Shown: positions 14,471 to 27,279 of the stretch, one piece after another
Position numbering within the stretch: the first letter of the stretch is position 1
Layout: each line of letters opens with the position of its first letter
Source of the DNA: Tillus elongatus
Taxonomy: Eukaryota > Arthropoda > Insecta > Coleoptera > Cleridae
Direction: 5' to 3'
Length of the DNA stretch: 64,000 bases
Assembly: GCA_964006375.1 (NCBI GenBank)
Contig: OZ023262.1
Coordinates: 193,482,907-193,546,906, forward strand
Position numbers and translations under genes: made by a program
Notes under the pieces: model-generated
Seen by the model: only the letters and a program-made list of their open reading frames with translations
What the model was told of the DNA's origin: nothing
Databases searched by the model: none

Positions 14471-14984
14471 CAAAACACACTATCCCATCTGATTTTTACT
14501 TCACGTTATATTATCCTTATTTTCCCCTCTCACTTTCAGAAAGGGATATTTTTTAACATTTTTCAAATCCGCGCATCCGAATATACCCGAAGGCGGTCAT
14601 TAGGGTGGGATCGCCACAGTTCGGGTATGAACGTTCGTTGCACATTAGGATGTTGTGGTGATCCCGTCTAATTACGTGTGTGGTTATCGCTGCATTATGA
14701 TGTATGCCTGCGAGATATGTATCAATCTACGCGTGGCAGGTAACTACTTTGTTTTTGTCTGACATAATACTTTAACCACTTAAGTTTCAATTCATGTGCT
14801 TCAGATTTTAATTTCAATTTGGGTAAAACTCCAAATTTTGTGAACCAAATTACTTAAAATTCACAACAGAGGTTTACTTACATCATTTTTAGCGACATGT
14901 AAAGTCTTATTCCAGTTACTTTAGTACTTTAAAAAATATAGCGTATTCAAAAATGTTTTTGTATATTTTTCGGGGAAAAATATG
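14471..14984. other. Unassigned intronic sequence
   Basis: Contains a short ATCGCCACAG...TGTGGTGATC inverted pair near 14610-14665. No gene seen. Confidence 0.35.
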
Positions 14985-15107
14985 TCTGTTATAGCTGATT
15001 TAGGAACTATCCACAATTGTAGGGAAATAAAGACAGGTGCCAAGTTTCGTTCAAACCAGTTGAGTATTTTTTGAATTATCGCTCAGATACATACACACAC
15101 ATACATA

Positions 15108-15166
<59 letters not shown>

Positions 15167-15275
15167 GGACCTTGGATATGGGTTCTAGAGGCCCTAATTC
15201 GCGCTCATTTGAATACATTTTCCAAAATTCTCACCATCGTTACCTCTCTATTAGTTTTTCTTAATGAATATTCAC
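14985..15275 (-). mobile_element. (TA)n-carrying repeat family, minus-oriented copy
   Basis: The block ending AATTATCGCTCAGATACATAC is followed by (TA)n at 15110-15163, then GGACCTTGGATATGGGTTC, TTCGCGCTCATTTGAA and CACTAATA. Same order as at 3490-3830 and 17690-18075. Confidence 0.65.
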
Positions 15276-15621
15276 TAATATACAAATATTGTTTTGTTTT
15301 TTAATGGAATGACCTATTTTTCCTTAGATAATCGAATTGACGAAAAAAATTGCTGCAAAGTGGTATTACATGTTCCTTTACCTAAACCGAATCGTTATAG
15401 AGTTAGGTGTTTCCAAAAAACGGGAAAATTTTTAACCTATTATGGCGAGAATGCTATGAATGGTAGCAAATATTTTTGAAAGAATAGGCTTTTAGTGAAT
15501 TTTTTTTACAAAAAATTCATTAGTAGAAAGGAATCGATGGTGAGACTTTCCAAACATGTTTTTAAATGAGCGCGAACTAGGACCCCTAAAACCCTTATCC
15601 GGGGTAAGTTTCAATTTTTAT

Positions 15622-15622
<1 letters not shown>

Positions 15623-15696
<74 letters not shown>
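15623..15696. repeat. (TA)n microsatellite
   Basis: About 37 TA units, left of the SINE. Confidence 0.97.
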
Positions 15697-16240
<544 letters not shown>

Positions 16241-16730
16241 GTAGTTCAAAATTTTATTAGCCTATTCTGATGAAACTCGGCAAAAATATTTCTTTTATTA
16301 ATAGCTTGGATGAGTTCGTTAGCCAGGAAAATCCGACAAGATTTTCGGGGAAAATTTGGAGTTTTCTTTCGAAAAAAATTTTGTTCTCCGAAAATTATTA
16401 AGCTATTTTAATGAAATTTAGTGGATGTGTTGCCTTAGGAAAGACCTTACCACGTACCAAAATTCATTTTTCTAGGTTTATATAAAATTGAGTTATTCAC
16501 ATTTGAAGCATTTAATGAAAATTCACTACTGTTTTGAAACTTCTTTTGTTATTTCAAAGTGCACGCATTTTTGCCAACAGGAGTTAAAATGAATAACAAC
16601 AACGAAAAAGTGATTATACAAATCACGAAATTATTTATTTTTTATACATGGAAAGTGTGACAAATTCTTAATAGAACTTGCAGAATGTTAAGGACAACTA
16701 TCCACATATAGATATAAATAGATATAAAAA

Positions 16731-17053
16731 ATTCTGGACGCAGCAAGTGCGTTATGGTAGTGAATTTTCATAAAAATATTTTTAATAACAAATATGTGTG
16801 TTTTTTTTTTAAGAAAGCAGGCATTAAATTTGGTTACCAGTATAACCTATATAGTAAAAACAATGTGCCATGTTCCATTAAAATAACTTTATTGTGTGAA
16901 AATGTACAAAAATTTCCAAAAGTAAACTTAAAATGTTCCCGAAAAAACACGTTTCTTGGTCAACCTTATAGGTTAATAGCAAATTGAGCTGTTCAAATGT
17001 GAACATTTGATCAAAATTCGCTACCATAACGCACTTGCTGCGTCCAGAATTTA
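16731..17053. mobile_element. Short TIR element (MITE) with about 35-bp inverted ends
   Basis: Left end AATTCTGGACGCAGCAAGTG, continuing CGTTATGGTAGTGAATTTT. The right end is its inverted form with two or three differences. Interior about 250 bp, no ORF of note. This is the cleanest copy of the terminus seen singly at 2827, 3372, 13490, 31256, 31590 and 43300. Confidence 0.75.
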
Positions 17054-17689
17054 TTTTCTTATAAACATGCATTATATTTCGATGGAAAATGCAAAAATGC
17101 AATAACATAAGGCGTGTTTAATTTAAAAAAAAAGGAAATTTGTATCACCAACGACTTATGGACCACCCTGTGATTGCAGAAATATTATTTTAAGATGTAG
17201 CTCAAGACACCCTATAATTAATATATACAAATTTTCTTCATATCTTATATAATAACGGATATATTGAGCTTTATTAATTTTTTACGAAAATTCGACAAAA
17301 ATTATATACCATTAAATGATAAACTCTATAGCTAAGGCTACTGCCAAGCATCCGAGAAAGGGTCTATTTGAAATGAATTTTCTGCAAATATTTTAGTAAA
17401 ATGAAGGACAATGACGGTTGAAACTAAGTCTTTAGGGTTTGTAAAACATCCTTCTTGAGACATTTTATTTCTATAGCCCGTATTAGATTTAAGTTATTTG
17501 CCTAAATGTTGCCAATTTTGACATTTTAAATCGCCACTTTGACGTTTTGAGGAAAACCCCAATTTATTTATTTTTAAATGCCTATAACTTTTTTGTCTTT
17601 TGACCTACATAGCTAAATTTTGGTAGGTAACTTACCTATAAGGATGTAAACCTGCGTACCAAATTTGGTTGCCCTTACTTTGTTAGTTC
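17054..17689. other. Unassigned intronic sequence
   Basis: AT-rich, no coding signal; possibly decayed repeat. Confidence 0.35.
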
Positions 17690-17846
17690 CGAAGATATAA
17701 ATTTTTTTCGAAAGAAAACACAAAATTTTCCGGGAAAACCTGGGCAGATTTTCCTGACTAACGAACTTATCCAAGCCATTTGCAAAAGGAATTTTTTCAC
17801 CAAATTTGATCAAAATCGGCCCATTATTTTTTGAGTTATCGGTGTG

Positions 17847-17932
<86 letters not shown>

Positions 17933-18075
17933 TATATAAACATATAAAAATTGAAACTGACCCCGGATATGTTTTCTGGGGGGTCTAATTAGCGCTCATT
18001 TGAAGAAATTTTTTCAAAATTCAAAAGTCGGGATCTCCTCATTAGTGAATTTTTTTAAGAAAATTCACTAAAACT
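17690..18075 (-). mobile_element. (TA)n-carrying repeat family, minus-oriented copy
   Basis: GACTAACGAACTTATCCAAG, then GAGTTATCGGTGTGATACATA, (TA)n at 17851-17938, then CCCCGGATATG, AATTAGCGCTCATTTGAAG, and the hairpin TTAGTGAATTTTTTT/AAAATTCACTAA. Confidence 0.65.
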
Positions 18076-18129
18076 AGAAACAAATTATTATAAATGTTCG
18101 AAATTCAAGCATTTTGTTAAGTAAGAACA

Positions 18130-18760
18130 AACACTCCAATGTTGGTGTTCGTGCTGCTTAAGAAGGGAGCCAGTTAAATGCTGCTTGCACGCCTTCTTCC
18201 TCCCTTATGTTCACCTGTGTCTGATAGATTTGATGTTTGATATGTCCCCAAAGGTAGAAGTCCAAAGATGTCAAATCTGGAGATGTTGCAGGCCAGTTCC
18301 ATGGTCTTAATTGCCTTATCCACCTGTCTTCAAACATTTAGATGATTTCTCCATCCAGTTTCTTCTTGAGTGAGAAGGCATCGTCGAGAAAATCTGTTAC
18401 CACAGCCCGTAATAAATTAAGGTAACGCTCAGCCGTTAGCACGCCGCCACAAATTATAACAGAGAACCTGTCATCCATCATAAGACAAAAGACATTGCAA
18501 CTAAACTTAACCTGATAGTTTTTTTTCTCAGATCTCATGCGGACTAGCTAACCCTTCACGTGAACACTTAGATTCGACTGTACAGATAAATGTTCTCCAA
18601 AAGTTGACTTTGAATATATAGCATCTCACACAAGGTAACTCTGTCGTCGGGGTCTTGAGAATGAAGGTTTCGTACTAACGGAAAATCAAAATCCTCTGTG
18701 CCGTACATCTACTGTTTCCCAGCTCCGCTTCATCAGCTCCAACTGAGGCTTTGGAATTGG
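18130..18760 (-). pseudogene. DDE transposase relic (Tc1/mariner superfamily)
   Basis: Minus-strand transposase. At 18340-18538 it reads GGVLTAERYLNLLRAVVTDF and then a decayed region. Toward 18150-18310 comes WNWPATSPDLTSLDFYLWGH, with the third catalytic aspartate region, then IKHQIYQTQVNIREEEG. The spacing and the SPDLT/DFYLWG block match the transposase at 49803-50099. The first two catalytic aspartates are not recognisable and the frame is broken. Confidence 0.7.
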
Positions 18761-19302
18761 CCTCTAAATAAGCCAAGGTATTCAACTCTTCTTCTTCATT
18801 ATCAGTTACGGTGTTTGATCGATTTAACACTTGACCAATTCGTCCAAAATGCACAAAAACTGCTTATATTCTTCTAAATTCACCTTTTGTCGTCGGAGGT
18901 ACTTGTGACTAGTTTTCGTTAAATGTTCTGCGAGTTCTACTTACAATTTTGTCGCAGTTTCCGTGAATAAAAAATAAATTAAGAATTACTAGATTTGTAT
19001 AAATATTATTTTGGTTATTGTTAGCCATTTTAAATCTTTTTGGCAGTAATGTTAAGGCACTTACCATAAGAAACAAAACATAAGTAAAAAAACTTGACAT
19101 TTTAAAAATTAATTTTCGTAAGTATCCATAGCAATCATTCACAGCATTTTCGACATAATGGGTAAAAAAATTATATTTTACGTTTTTTCAAAATAATTTT
19201 AAAATCATTTCAATTGGGTATAGGAACATGTAATACCACTTTGTAGTATATTTTATCGCCAATGCGATTATGTAACAAAATAGTGCTGCAAATTGAATCA
19301 TA

Positions 19303-19909
19303 ACTTCCACATAGCTGTGATAATCTACTCTCCTAAGAAAGACATTCTCATGAAATGAATTCAGGGTCCATGACTTGATCACAAAGAAAATATTCGTATT
19401 CCTGTACCCATAAACTTCTGAAACGTTATATTACTCGAGTTTTAACACACAAAAATGTCAATTTTCATCAAATCACCACCCGTTTATCCCCTACCAACTG
19501 AAGCGATCTTACCCAAAAACAGTTCGAAGCGTTCCTTTGTCGGGTGCTAACTAGACACCAAATTTGAAGTATGTCCCTCAATTCGTTCGAAAGTTATTGC
19601 GCCTACTAACAGACAGGCGTACAGACCGACACACCGACAGAAAAAAAAATTCGATGCAGAATCAAGTTTTCTATATGTTTTGAGACTTTTTAGGTCGTTT
19701 TAGCAAACAAAAATTTCGAAATTTCTGTCACCGATATTCCCCACACATTCAAGCCCTAATTTAATTTCAACACAGTATACTAGATGTTTGATGAAATTGA
19801 AAGTGTTTTAATAAACAAACCTTGAAACGGTATATTACTCAAGTTTTAACTAAAAAAAATTCAATTTTCACCAAATCACCACACCCACAGTTGTGACGAT
19901 GTGGAAGTA
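19303..19909. mobile_element. ACTTCCACAT-end TIR element, copy A
   Basis: Begins ACTTCCACATAGCTGTGATA and ends TGTGACGATGTGGAAGT, an imperfect inverted pair of about 17 bp. Interior landmarks are GAAACGTTATATTACTCGAG, CAAATCACC, AAGCGATCTTACCC, TTTGTCGGGTGCTAACT and a run of ACAGAC repeats. About 607 bp. Non-coding; three further copies lie within 18 kb. Confidence 0.7.
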
Positions 19910-20793
19910 AAACAGGTCATTCTAGTTAAAAAAATATATATTTTTATATATGTTTTAACTCTTGCTGATAAGCAGGCCCAGACTGGCCAGGTCGGCTGGT
20001 CGGCGACCGCCAACTGCCCCCTCAAAAAAAGGCAAGGAAAAATTTATAAGTTTGTGGCGGAAAAATATTTTACAGATCTATGATTTATTTCTTTATTACT
20101 ATATGCATCTGCTTCATTATACATTTTCCCCCGACTTTAAGCCAAGATCTTTTGCCCAACCTGCTATTTATGAACGTGAAGAGACTTATTTCACAGATTG
20201 GATAAACATCAAATTATAGATGAAGTAGCCAAAACCAGTGAAGAACTTATCAGAAAGCCTTGGGTTAATTAAAATCAACTGATTTTAAATATTTTCAGAT
20301 CCTAGTACACGTAACTACAGCTATGTTAATGACGTCCTTTCTTTAACTATTTTAATATTTTACTAACAATCACATATAGTACTGAAATATAAGGCAACAT
20401 TGCTTCTTTAATGAATATTATTTAATAAATAGACATTTCTTTAAGCTTGATTCATACACTCGCGAATTGAGAAACTAATTCCCATTGGTCAATTTTAAAT
20501 AATATTACGATATTATTTAAAATAAACCAATAGGGGTACGTTTCACTGTGACTTCGCGAGTCGCTTTTCGCAATTTGCGAGTCCTAGTTTTAGCAAGTGT
20601 TCTTAGCTTACTTATAGACTTTTTCCTTTCTCATTGCATTCTATAGTTTATTGCTAATTTCTCCAGTTCTTATCTAATAGATATAGTAAAAATAGTTTAC
20701 AATTTTGTTTTAATAAACAGCAAGCAAAACCTCAAAACATTGTTTTTTAAGTACAATTTGGTGAACCTAATTCATCACAATACAGTTTTTTGG
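19910..20793. other. Unassigned intronic sequence
   Basis: A CACTCGCGAATTGAG...CAATTTGCGAGTC inverted pair brackets about 130 bp near 20459-20585, suggesting a small TIR element. Nothing else recognised. Confidence 0.4.
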
Positions 20794-21101
20794 CCCGACG
20801 ATCGTTTCGTCATCAAGGGGATAAGTAAACTGAGTGAATAAAGACTAGAACCACTATCTATATGTTAGTTGCCAAGCAGTTGCGAACAGCGTCCCCTAGC
20901 AAGGTATACAGACCGATCCCCACTGTTGAGTCTTAAATCCCTGTGATGAAAACTGCATACCTGCCTTTGTTATGCTGTGCGTCGTTACCAAATATTCCTT
21001 CTAAAGAGAACACGCTAGTTATTAAGATAACATTTTGAACAATGGACTATATAGAACCGGACCTACTCTATTCATCGAAACATTTTTGTTCAAATTTCTA
21101 A

Positions 21102-21179
<78 letters not shown>

Positions 21180-21381
21180 TTTCGTAAGCATCAAGCTGAC
21201 GCGACTGCCTGGCATTTTTTTTAACTTGAGATTTTATGCTGAACAATACATGATTTGTCAATAGTGCCATATCTCAGTTGTGCTAAATGGTCTTTAAATC
21301 TAGTTTCAATGGTTCTCTTAGTTTGCCCAACATATTTAAGTTCACAATCCTTACAACCTATTTCATAGATTCCCGACACTG
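20794..21381 (-). mobile_element. Penelope-like element, GIY-YIG end and terminal repeat, relic
   Basis: Penelope-like retroelements carry RT and usually a GIY-YIG endonuclease. On the minus strand, 21381-21241 encodes SGIYEIGCKDCELKYVGQT, then KRTIETRFKDHLAQL. This has the GIY and YVGQT motifs, the conserved ETR arginine and a CCHH-type cysteine pair (C-x2-C). A (TA)n tract (21105-21178) follows, and then, near 20794-20817, a terminal-repeat motif that on the minus strand reads CTTGATGACGAAACGATCGTC. That carries the two hammerhead core boxes, but stem II is missing. RT is absent, so this is a 5'-truncated dead copy. Confidence 0.78.
21105..21178. repeat. (TA)n microsatellite
   Basis: About 37 TA units inside the Penelope-like relic. 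Confidence 0.97.
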
Positions 21382-21385
21382 CTGA

Positions 21386-22785
21386 TAAGAATAAATTTAT
21401 GATATAAAATTTTTATTTTAAAAAATACCCCAATAAAGGGATCTCCAAGCTATAATCTTAAGTTGATTTCAACCTTCTATCTAATCCCAAATATAAGTTA
21501 CATCCCATTTAGAAACGTCAACCAGCTGTTAGAATTTAGGAAAAGAAATGTTTTCTCAAAAAACTGTAATAGAGGAACATGGTATAGTTTGAATAAAAAA
21601 GATTAAAAATTATGGTTCCCATCTAAAAATGTAAAAATATAGAGTGTTCTCTTTAAAATAACAGTTGATGTCAACCTTCAGTATAACCCCAAGCGTTAGA
21701 AATGTGAAAATATTTTACTCAAGGAAAACGTCATGAACTAGACTTAATTCTTAATTTTCAAATTTTTATTCTCGCCAGAACTCCATAGACTTCTAACGAC
21801 TGGTCTCACTAAGACCCAGTATACTTAGCATAACAACTATCAACAGATGTCACTACTTCATTCATCTCACTGAGCACCTACACAGGCAGTTATTTTAAAT
21901 AAAGTTTTGAAACATCAAATAGTTTTAAATTTCTGTGACAAAATCTAGTAAACTCCTACGTTGCCACTCTTTGTAAGGCTTTAATAGTAGACTTGTGGTC
22001 AATATTTTGGTTTAAATGTATGTATACTTCAAACACGCCCCAATTTACATCAATTCATACAAATACCTCAATAGTGAAGTTACCATTCCTGGTGTACATG
22101 CTGATGTTAGTAAAGCATGCACATTCTGAGAAATAATTATCTCATAGTAATGTTAGAAAAATCAAAATAATGTAATGATAAAAACAGGCATATCTTAGTT
22201 TATGATTTACCCTAGCGCCTGCCTGCCCTTGACCTATTTAAGGATATGTTATATTTTGACAATCAATGCTAGGTATGTATGAACATTTTCCTCAAGATAT
22301 GCCTTTTCTAAGTCAAATGGTAATGAATCTGCATGAGCTTAGGTGAAGTGATTACAGGTTATCACTTGGAAATGAATAGTTGAGCGAAGAGCCGTGACTG
22401 GTTTATGAGTCCAGTCTACATTCAGAAAGATTTGGGAGCAACTGCAGGATTTTGTTTATTTATTAACCTAGTTACTGCCACTCTGAGAGGTCAGAATTAT
22501 GAGGTATAGACGTTTTTTATATTTAATAACGGTATCTGGCAGTCGATATGGATGAATTGCATTTTAAAGCTGTGTCTGGCATAAAGAGTGGAGACAAAAT
22601 TTTTGAAGCGACTGTAAACGCACATCGTTTTTTGTAGTTTTGTCTGAAGTACATGTTGCCAATATCTCAGTAGATACTCCTTGGGTTGCCCACATAGAGT
22701 CCTCTTGCATTAATGTTATCTATCAGATTGTTTGAATAAATAGTCGTTACCTTACATTAAACAGAACTACACGTATTTTGATTTC
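21386..22785. other. Unassigned intronic sequence
   Basis: No domain recognised. A copia gag-like stretch may begin near 22540 (reading LAVDMDELHFKAVSGIKS), but it is too short to call. Confidence 0.35.
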
Positions 22786-23040
22786 ACCTATATCTGTGCA
22801 TTGAATGAAACAACAATAAGTTATGGGCCCAGCAGATATCGGCAAGTCCAATTGTGAAGTGTGCTGCGATGTTAAACAGGCCAAGTAACATTTTCCCATC
22901 CAAAGGTAGGAGAGCAAAAAGACTGTTAGGTGTTATTCATGGTGATATTTATGGTCCAATTAAAAAAACGTTTCATTTAAAGAAAACCAGATATGAGAGC
23001 ATGTTGATTTTCCAGACAAAAGAAAGGTAGTAGAGTGTAA
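22786..23040 (+). pseudogene. Copia-type integrase zinc-binding/core relic
   Basis: Reading across small frameshifts gives CEVCCDVKQAK, then SKGRRAKRLLGVIHGDIYGP, then a YESMLIF-like block. This is the pre-integrase zinc finger and start of the Copia integrase core (usual pattern CxxC...K...LxxVHxDxxGP). About 80 codons remain. It lies immediately before the Tigger-like element. Confidence 0.62.
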
Positions 23041-23225
23041 GTAGGTGTACAAGATTAAGCTTGGTAGTGAGTGTAGATGAGTTAAGTGAGTGGAGGGGAA
23101 GGTTAGTGGCCAAACGTTTCAGAGAGAAAAAAGCCAAATTATACAGAAACATTTGCTATCTACAGGTATAAATCCAAACATTGAACTGACAAAAACAGGT
23201 TAGCTAAGTCGAGAACACTGAAATA

Positions 23226-24897
23226 CCGTCAAAGGGGGTTTAGTGAATCAGTATGGGTAAAGTGAATCAGTATGGGTCAAGTGAATTAACTGGTTCAGTT
23301 GTCAGATTCTGATACGCACATTCCATATTCTTAAGTTCTATGCCGTCTCCGCGTGATATTCGTTTGTTGGAATGTTTACTCCTGTCAGATGGGTAGTGGC
23401 GCGGCGCTCCCAAAAATAGGTATGTCACGCATGGGCGCATTTTGAATGCACATTTTTTATAGTACGAGTAGAAGTCGAAAACGTTTAGTTGTAGAAGCAA
23501 GGGGACAAATGTTGGTGGTATATGACTGATAAGAAGTGCTGGCTAGTCATTTAGGCAACATGTTTCCGAAGGTTTTTTTTTTATTTTAGTCACATAGTTT
23601 CACGACCATAAATTATTTAACCTAAAATGGACCAAGTATGGGGTAAAATGAATTAGTTGCAAAATAGATTAAAAACAGACACTAATGGACAGGCAAGTGA
23701 ATAAAAATTAATTTTTAACAGAAACGGAGTAAGGGTGGGTTCCGGAGACTACAACAAAAACTACTTTTATTTTACCGCCCCTTCAAATAATTTTTTCACC
23801 TTTTTTTTATAGAATGCCTACAATTTAAAAAAAAAGATGGGGCCCCAAGGCCAATGGAATTGTATGTGGTGATACGTACGTGGAACAGGCAGTGGCGGCA
23901 GTCCGTCAAGGCATAATGCCCATGTGCAAAGCCTCTCAGAAATTTGGAGTACCGTTTAGCACTATTTAGAGATGATATCACAAAACTCATTCTCCAACAT
24001 ATGGGAGCCAATCTGTGGTAAATAAAGAACAAGCAGCGTGCATTGTAGAATTTCTTCAAATATGCGCAGAGTGGTATTTCCTTTAAAAGCAAATGATGTG
24101 AAGGGAATTGTATAACAATATTTTAGCAAGCGAGGACTGACTGAAAAAAAAATTCAAAGACAATCTTCCAGGCCCGGACTGGTTTAAATCACTCATGAAA
24201 GACACCCGGAACTAATAATGAAATTAGCGGAAAACACTAAGCAAGTCAGAGCTGGAGTAAGCTATGAAATGATACAGGCATATTTACAAAATCTAAGGCA
24301 GATATCTAGCAGATATCCCCCTTTTAACATTATTAATTACGATGAAACGAATTTTGTGGATGATCCAGGATCTGTCAAAGTAGTGTGATATTATTATCCA
24401 TAATACTGATAGAATTATGACATATATGTTTAATTTTTTTCTTATGGTCTCATCAGTAAGACTGAAGAAATAATTTGTGTTTAATTGTTATTTTTTCGCG
24501 TATCTCAGACTATTCTTTACCTGATTTAGGTTTAAGTGCCATAAAATAAAGAGTTTTCTTGCAAACAAATGATAATTTTTTTCGTTACATTTATATTTTA
24601 ATCAAAATATACTGTTTTATACCTTCTCGATTGATTTACTTAACGTAGTAATAGTCTAAAACGAATAAAACGCAAATCTAAGCGGGTGAATCACTTTACC
24701 CCACAGTAGTGGGTAAAGTGAACCAACATTTGAACCAAAAAAGGGCGGTTCCAATACCCAAAAAGAGGAAATTTATATTAAATCCCTTGGAAAGTGTGCA
24801 TAGATATACATTTAGTTTTTGCATATTTCTTTATTTAGTGGTTTCTGATATAACAATAAAAACAGACTTTTTTGGCTCACTTAACCCCATTTGAGGG
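23226..24897 (+). mobile_element. Tigger/pogo-like DNA transposon with 24-bp TIRs and TA duplication
   Basis: The left TIR begins CCGTCAAAGGGGGTTTAGTG and the right TIR, read in reverse, begins CCCTCAAATGGGGTTAAGTG. They match over about 24 bp with few differences and are flanked by TA at 23224-23225 and 24898-24899. Subterminal repeats GGGTAAAGTGAATCA occur twice at the left and twice near 24685-24715 in both orientations. The element is 1672 bp and contains a decayed transposase on the plus strand. Confidence 0.8.
23812..24390 (+). pseudogene. Tigger/pogo-like transposase relic (HTH-psq, CENPB-like HTH, start of DDE)
   Basis: From about 23815 the reading QAVAAVRQGIMPMCKASQKF followed by GVPFSTI is a pipsqueak-type HTH. 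SVVNKEQAACIVEFLQICAE is the CENPB-type second DNA-binding block. Then come RHPELIMKLAENTKQVRAG and NIINYDETNFVDDP, which holds the first catalytic aspartate (YDET). A stop follows almost at once, and the second and third acidic residues are missing. At least three frameshifts or stops are present. The family transposase is usually about 450-600 residues; here about 190 remain. Confidence 0.75.
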
Positions 24898-25194
24898 TAT
24901 ATCAATTCTGTTGTATAATTTGTTGCATATGCAAAAAGTCAACAAATTCTTTAAAGGGTATTTCCCCAGCTAATAAAGTGCCCCTTACATTACCAAAGTT
25001 CCAAAATTGTTTAGGGTCATCATACATTATCAATATAGCTTTTGTATGCAGTGGCTATATCATCTTTAATTTTAGCTCATGCGTCACCAAAATCCCAGTA
25101 AACATCTTGAGCACCAGTTGTTTTCCATAAATTCCTTAACTGTAGTATCTTTTCAAAGGAAACAATTATTTTTAAAATAAACCAAGGTAGATGA

Positions 25195-25985
25195 CCAATA
25201 TTTGACGAACCTGCGCTTTGCAGACGATATAATTATACTATCTGACAACCTAAACGACATTGAAATAATGCTACAGGAACTACAGAGAGAATGTGCTGAG
25301 TTCAGTCTTGACATCAACATTTCAACAACAAAAATTATGACAAACCTTGTTCTCAGCAGAAATTTTATTGTTAGCAGTTAGGAAGTGGAGCTTGTTGATA
25401 GATATACATATCTGGGCCATGAGATAGGGATTTCAAAAGACCATTAAACACGCGAAATACAGAGAAGAATAACCCTCTCATGGGCTGCCTACGTAAAACT
25501 CAAAGATGTATTTAAGAGTGATCTGCCAGTTTGCTTAATGCGGGAGGTCTTTAATCAATGTGTATTACCAGTTATGACTTATGGAGGTGGAACTTTAACA
25601 CGAACTGTTGCGTCTGCTAAAAAGCTCAGAATAGTTCAACGAAAAAAGGAAATATCATTGATGGGTGTGTCACTGCGAGACTATATCAGAAACGAACATT
25701 TGCGTAAGAGAACGGGGATCACAGATGTGATTTCGCAGATGGCCAAACTTTAGTGGAACTGGGCGGGTCATGTGGCCCGAATGACAGATGGAAGATGCAC
25801 CAAAAGACTGCTTCAGTGGAGACCAAGAACTGACATAAGGAGTAAAGGGTAGACCCCTCACACGCTGGACTGACGACATTAAGAGAATGTCTGGCAACTG
25901 GATGCAGAGCGCCCAAGACAGGCGGAACTGGACTGTTGTAAGGGAGGCCTATCTCCAACAGTGGACCAATCGGGCTGATTAATGA
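25195..25985 (+). pseudogene. RTE-like (endonuclease-reverse transcriptase) non-LTR relic, 3' half
   Basis: Begins at NLRFADDIIILSDN (RT catalytic FADD near 25210), then YTYLGHEIG near 25400, RITLSWAAYVKL, VLPVMTYGGGTLT, and the family's C-terminal block WNWAGHVARMTDGRCTKRLL, then DDIKRMSGNWMQSAQDRRNW and AYLQQWTNRAD before a stop near 25980. Stops at 25379, 25446 and 25752 and a frameshift near 25850 break it. The endonuclease and most of the RT are missing, as usual for 5'-truncated copies. Confidence 0.85.
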
Positions 25986-26044
25986 TGTGGAAGGTGGAAA
26001 GTTATCATTTTGCCTTGGTGAATTTTTGGAAACATAGCAATCAA

Positions 26045-27275
26045 ACAAGCCATATAACACCACAAAACTCTGCAAACACAACATTAACAGTCACTATTAA
26101 AGAAAATGTTGAAAAAGTCTATCACATTGTGATGCTTAATCGACACATTAGGATCAGGCAGATAGCAAAACAAACAGGCTTGTCTTACCACGCAATATCA
26201 AAACAACTTATGAAAAAATTGTCTGCAAAATGGGTTCAATTAATGTTAACAAACGACTGAAAGGCCAACCTTGTTTTGATTTCAGCAGTTGCTAGACAGT
26301 TTTACAAAGCAGACTAGAGTAACTTTATTGTCAGTTTTATCACTGCTGATAAATGTTGGGTTTGGCACTGTCATCATAAAACGAAATGCCAGAGTATGGA
26401 ATGAAGATACTGCCCCTTCGAAAGTTTAGGGTTTAGTTCTCGACAGGAATGGTGATGCTCACTGTTTTCTGAGATGCTCATGATAACGGTCAATTTTCCA
26501 AGATTAATCTAGTGCAATAATATGTTTTTAATATAACTCGACAGTGAACATTTAGTGGTTCCCTATTTTGTAGCAATATTGTAGTTAATGTATTGTAGAG
26601 CAAATACATTGTGCTAATTTTTTCAAGTACGAGGCTGATTGATATCTAGCTAGCCTTAACTGTTTCCGTGAACAAAGAACATATTGTAATATTATACAAT
26701 AACTTATTTCATGTCAGAAGGTCAAAGCATAATTGTGTAATAAAGTTTAAAGAAAATAATGTTAACCAAAATAGTGACAAGCAATTCACTGCTTCAAAAG
26801 ATGTAAATTTTCCATTCAAGATAAAGAGTGGCTAGGAGGACCAATGGCTGGCTCTCCATCTCCGAAAATATTGATGCAGTTCATGACATGATATTATGAG
26901 ACCGTTGAATTGGGCTAAAACAAACATCTGAACCACTGATATATGATATAATATATTAATCATCTGGGCTTACTAGGGAGTAATCATGATTGATTTTCTC
27001 GAGAAAGTCGAAACAAGAACTAAGACTTATTATTTGAGGTTACTGGCCACTTTACAAAAAAAAATGAGCTAAAATGAGAAAAAAGCTATCCAAATGTGTT
27101 TGCTTTCACAAGACAATGCACCTGCACACAAATTGCATGTGATCGTGCAAATAATTCGTGGTGTAGGGTTCGAATTAATTGACGACCCACTCTTATTCAC
27201 CCAATTTGGCCCTGTCCAACTATCAGCCCTCAATTAAAAAAGAACTTGAGTCTTAAATTTCCTTCCAACGTAGGT
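26045..27275 (+). pseudogene. mariner transposase relic, interrupted
   Basis: The plus-strand HTH region reads IRIRQIAKQTGLSYHAISKQ near 26150-26210. Then comes LSAKWVQLMLTND, FITADKCWVWHCHHKTKCQS (first catalytic aspartate region, TADKCW for the usual TVDETW) and HCFLRC. After an insertion at about 26485-26984 it resumes with MIDFLEKVETRTKTYYLRLL, LLSQDNAPAHK (second aspartate, DNAPAH) and GVGFELI near 27170. The third aspartate block (usually YSPDLAPSDY) is lost. Many stops. Catalytic residues are recognisable but the frame is destroyed. Confidence 0.8.
26485..26984. mobile_element. Putative 500-bp insertion within the mariner relic
   Basis: Foreign sequence between the two halves of the mariner transposase. 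CATGAT is present at both junctions (about 26479-26484 and 26985-26990) and may be a short target duplication. No family recognised. Confidence 0.45.
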
Positions 27276-27279
27276 TTCA

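Noticed and set aside
24890..25180. A minus-strand coding fragment (reading MYDDPKQFWNFGNVRGTLL)
   Set aside because: It faintly resembles the N-terminal RT region DPKKFW, but the stretch is too short and too close to the Tigger-like right end to support a call.
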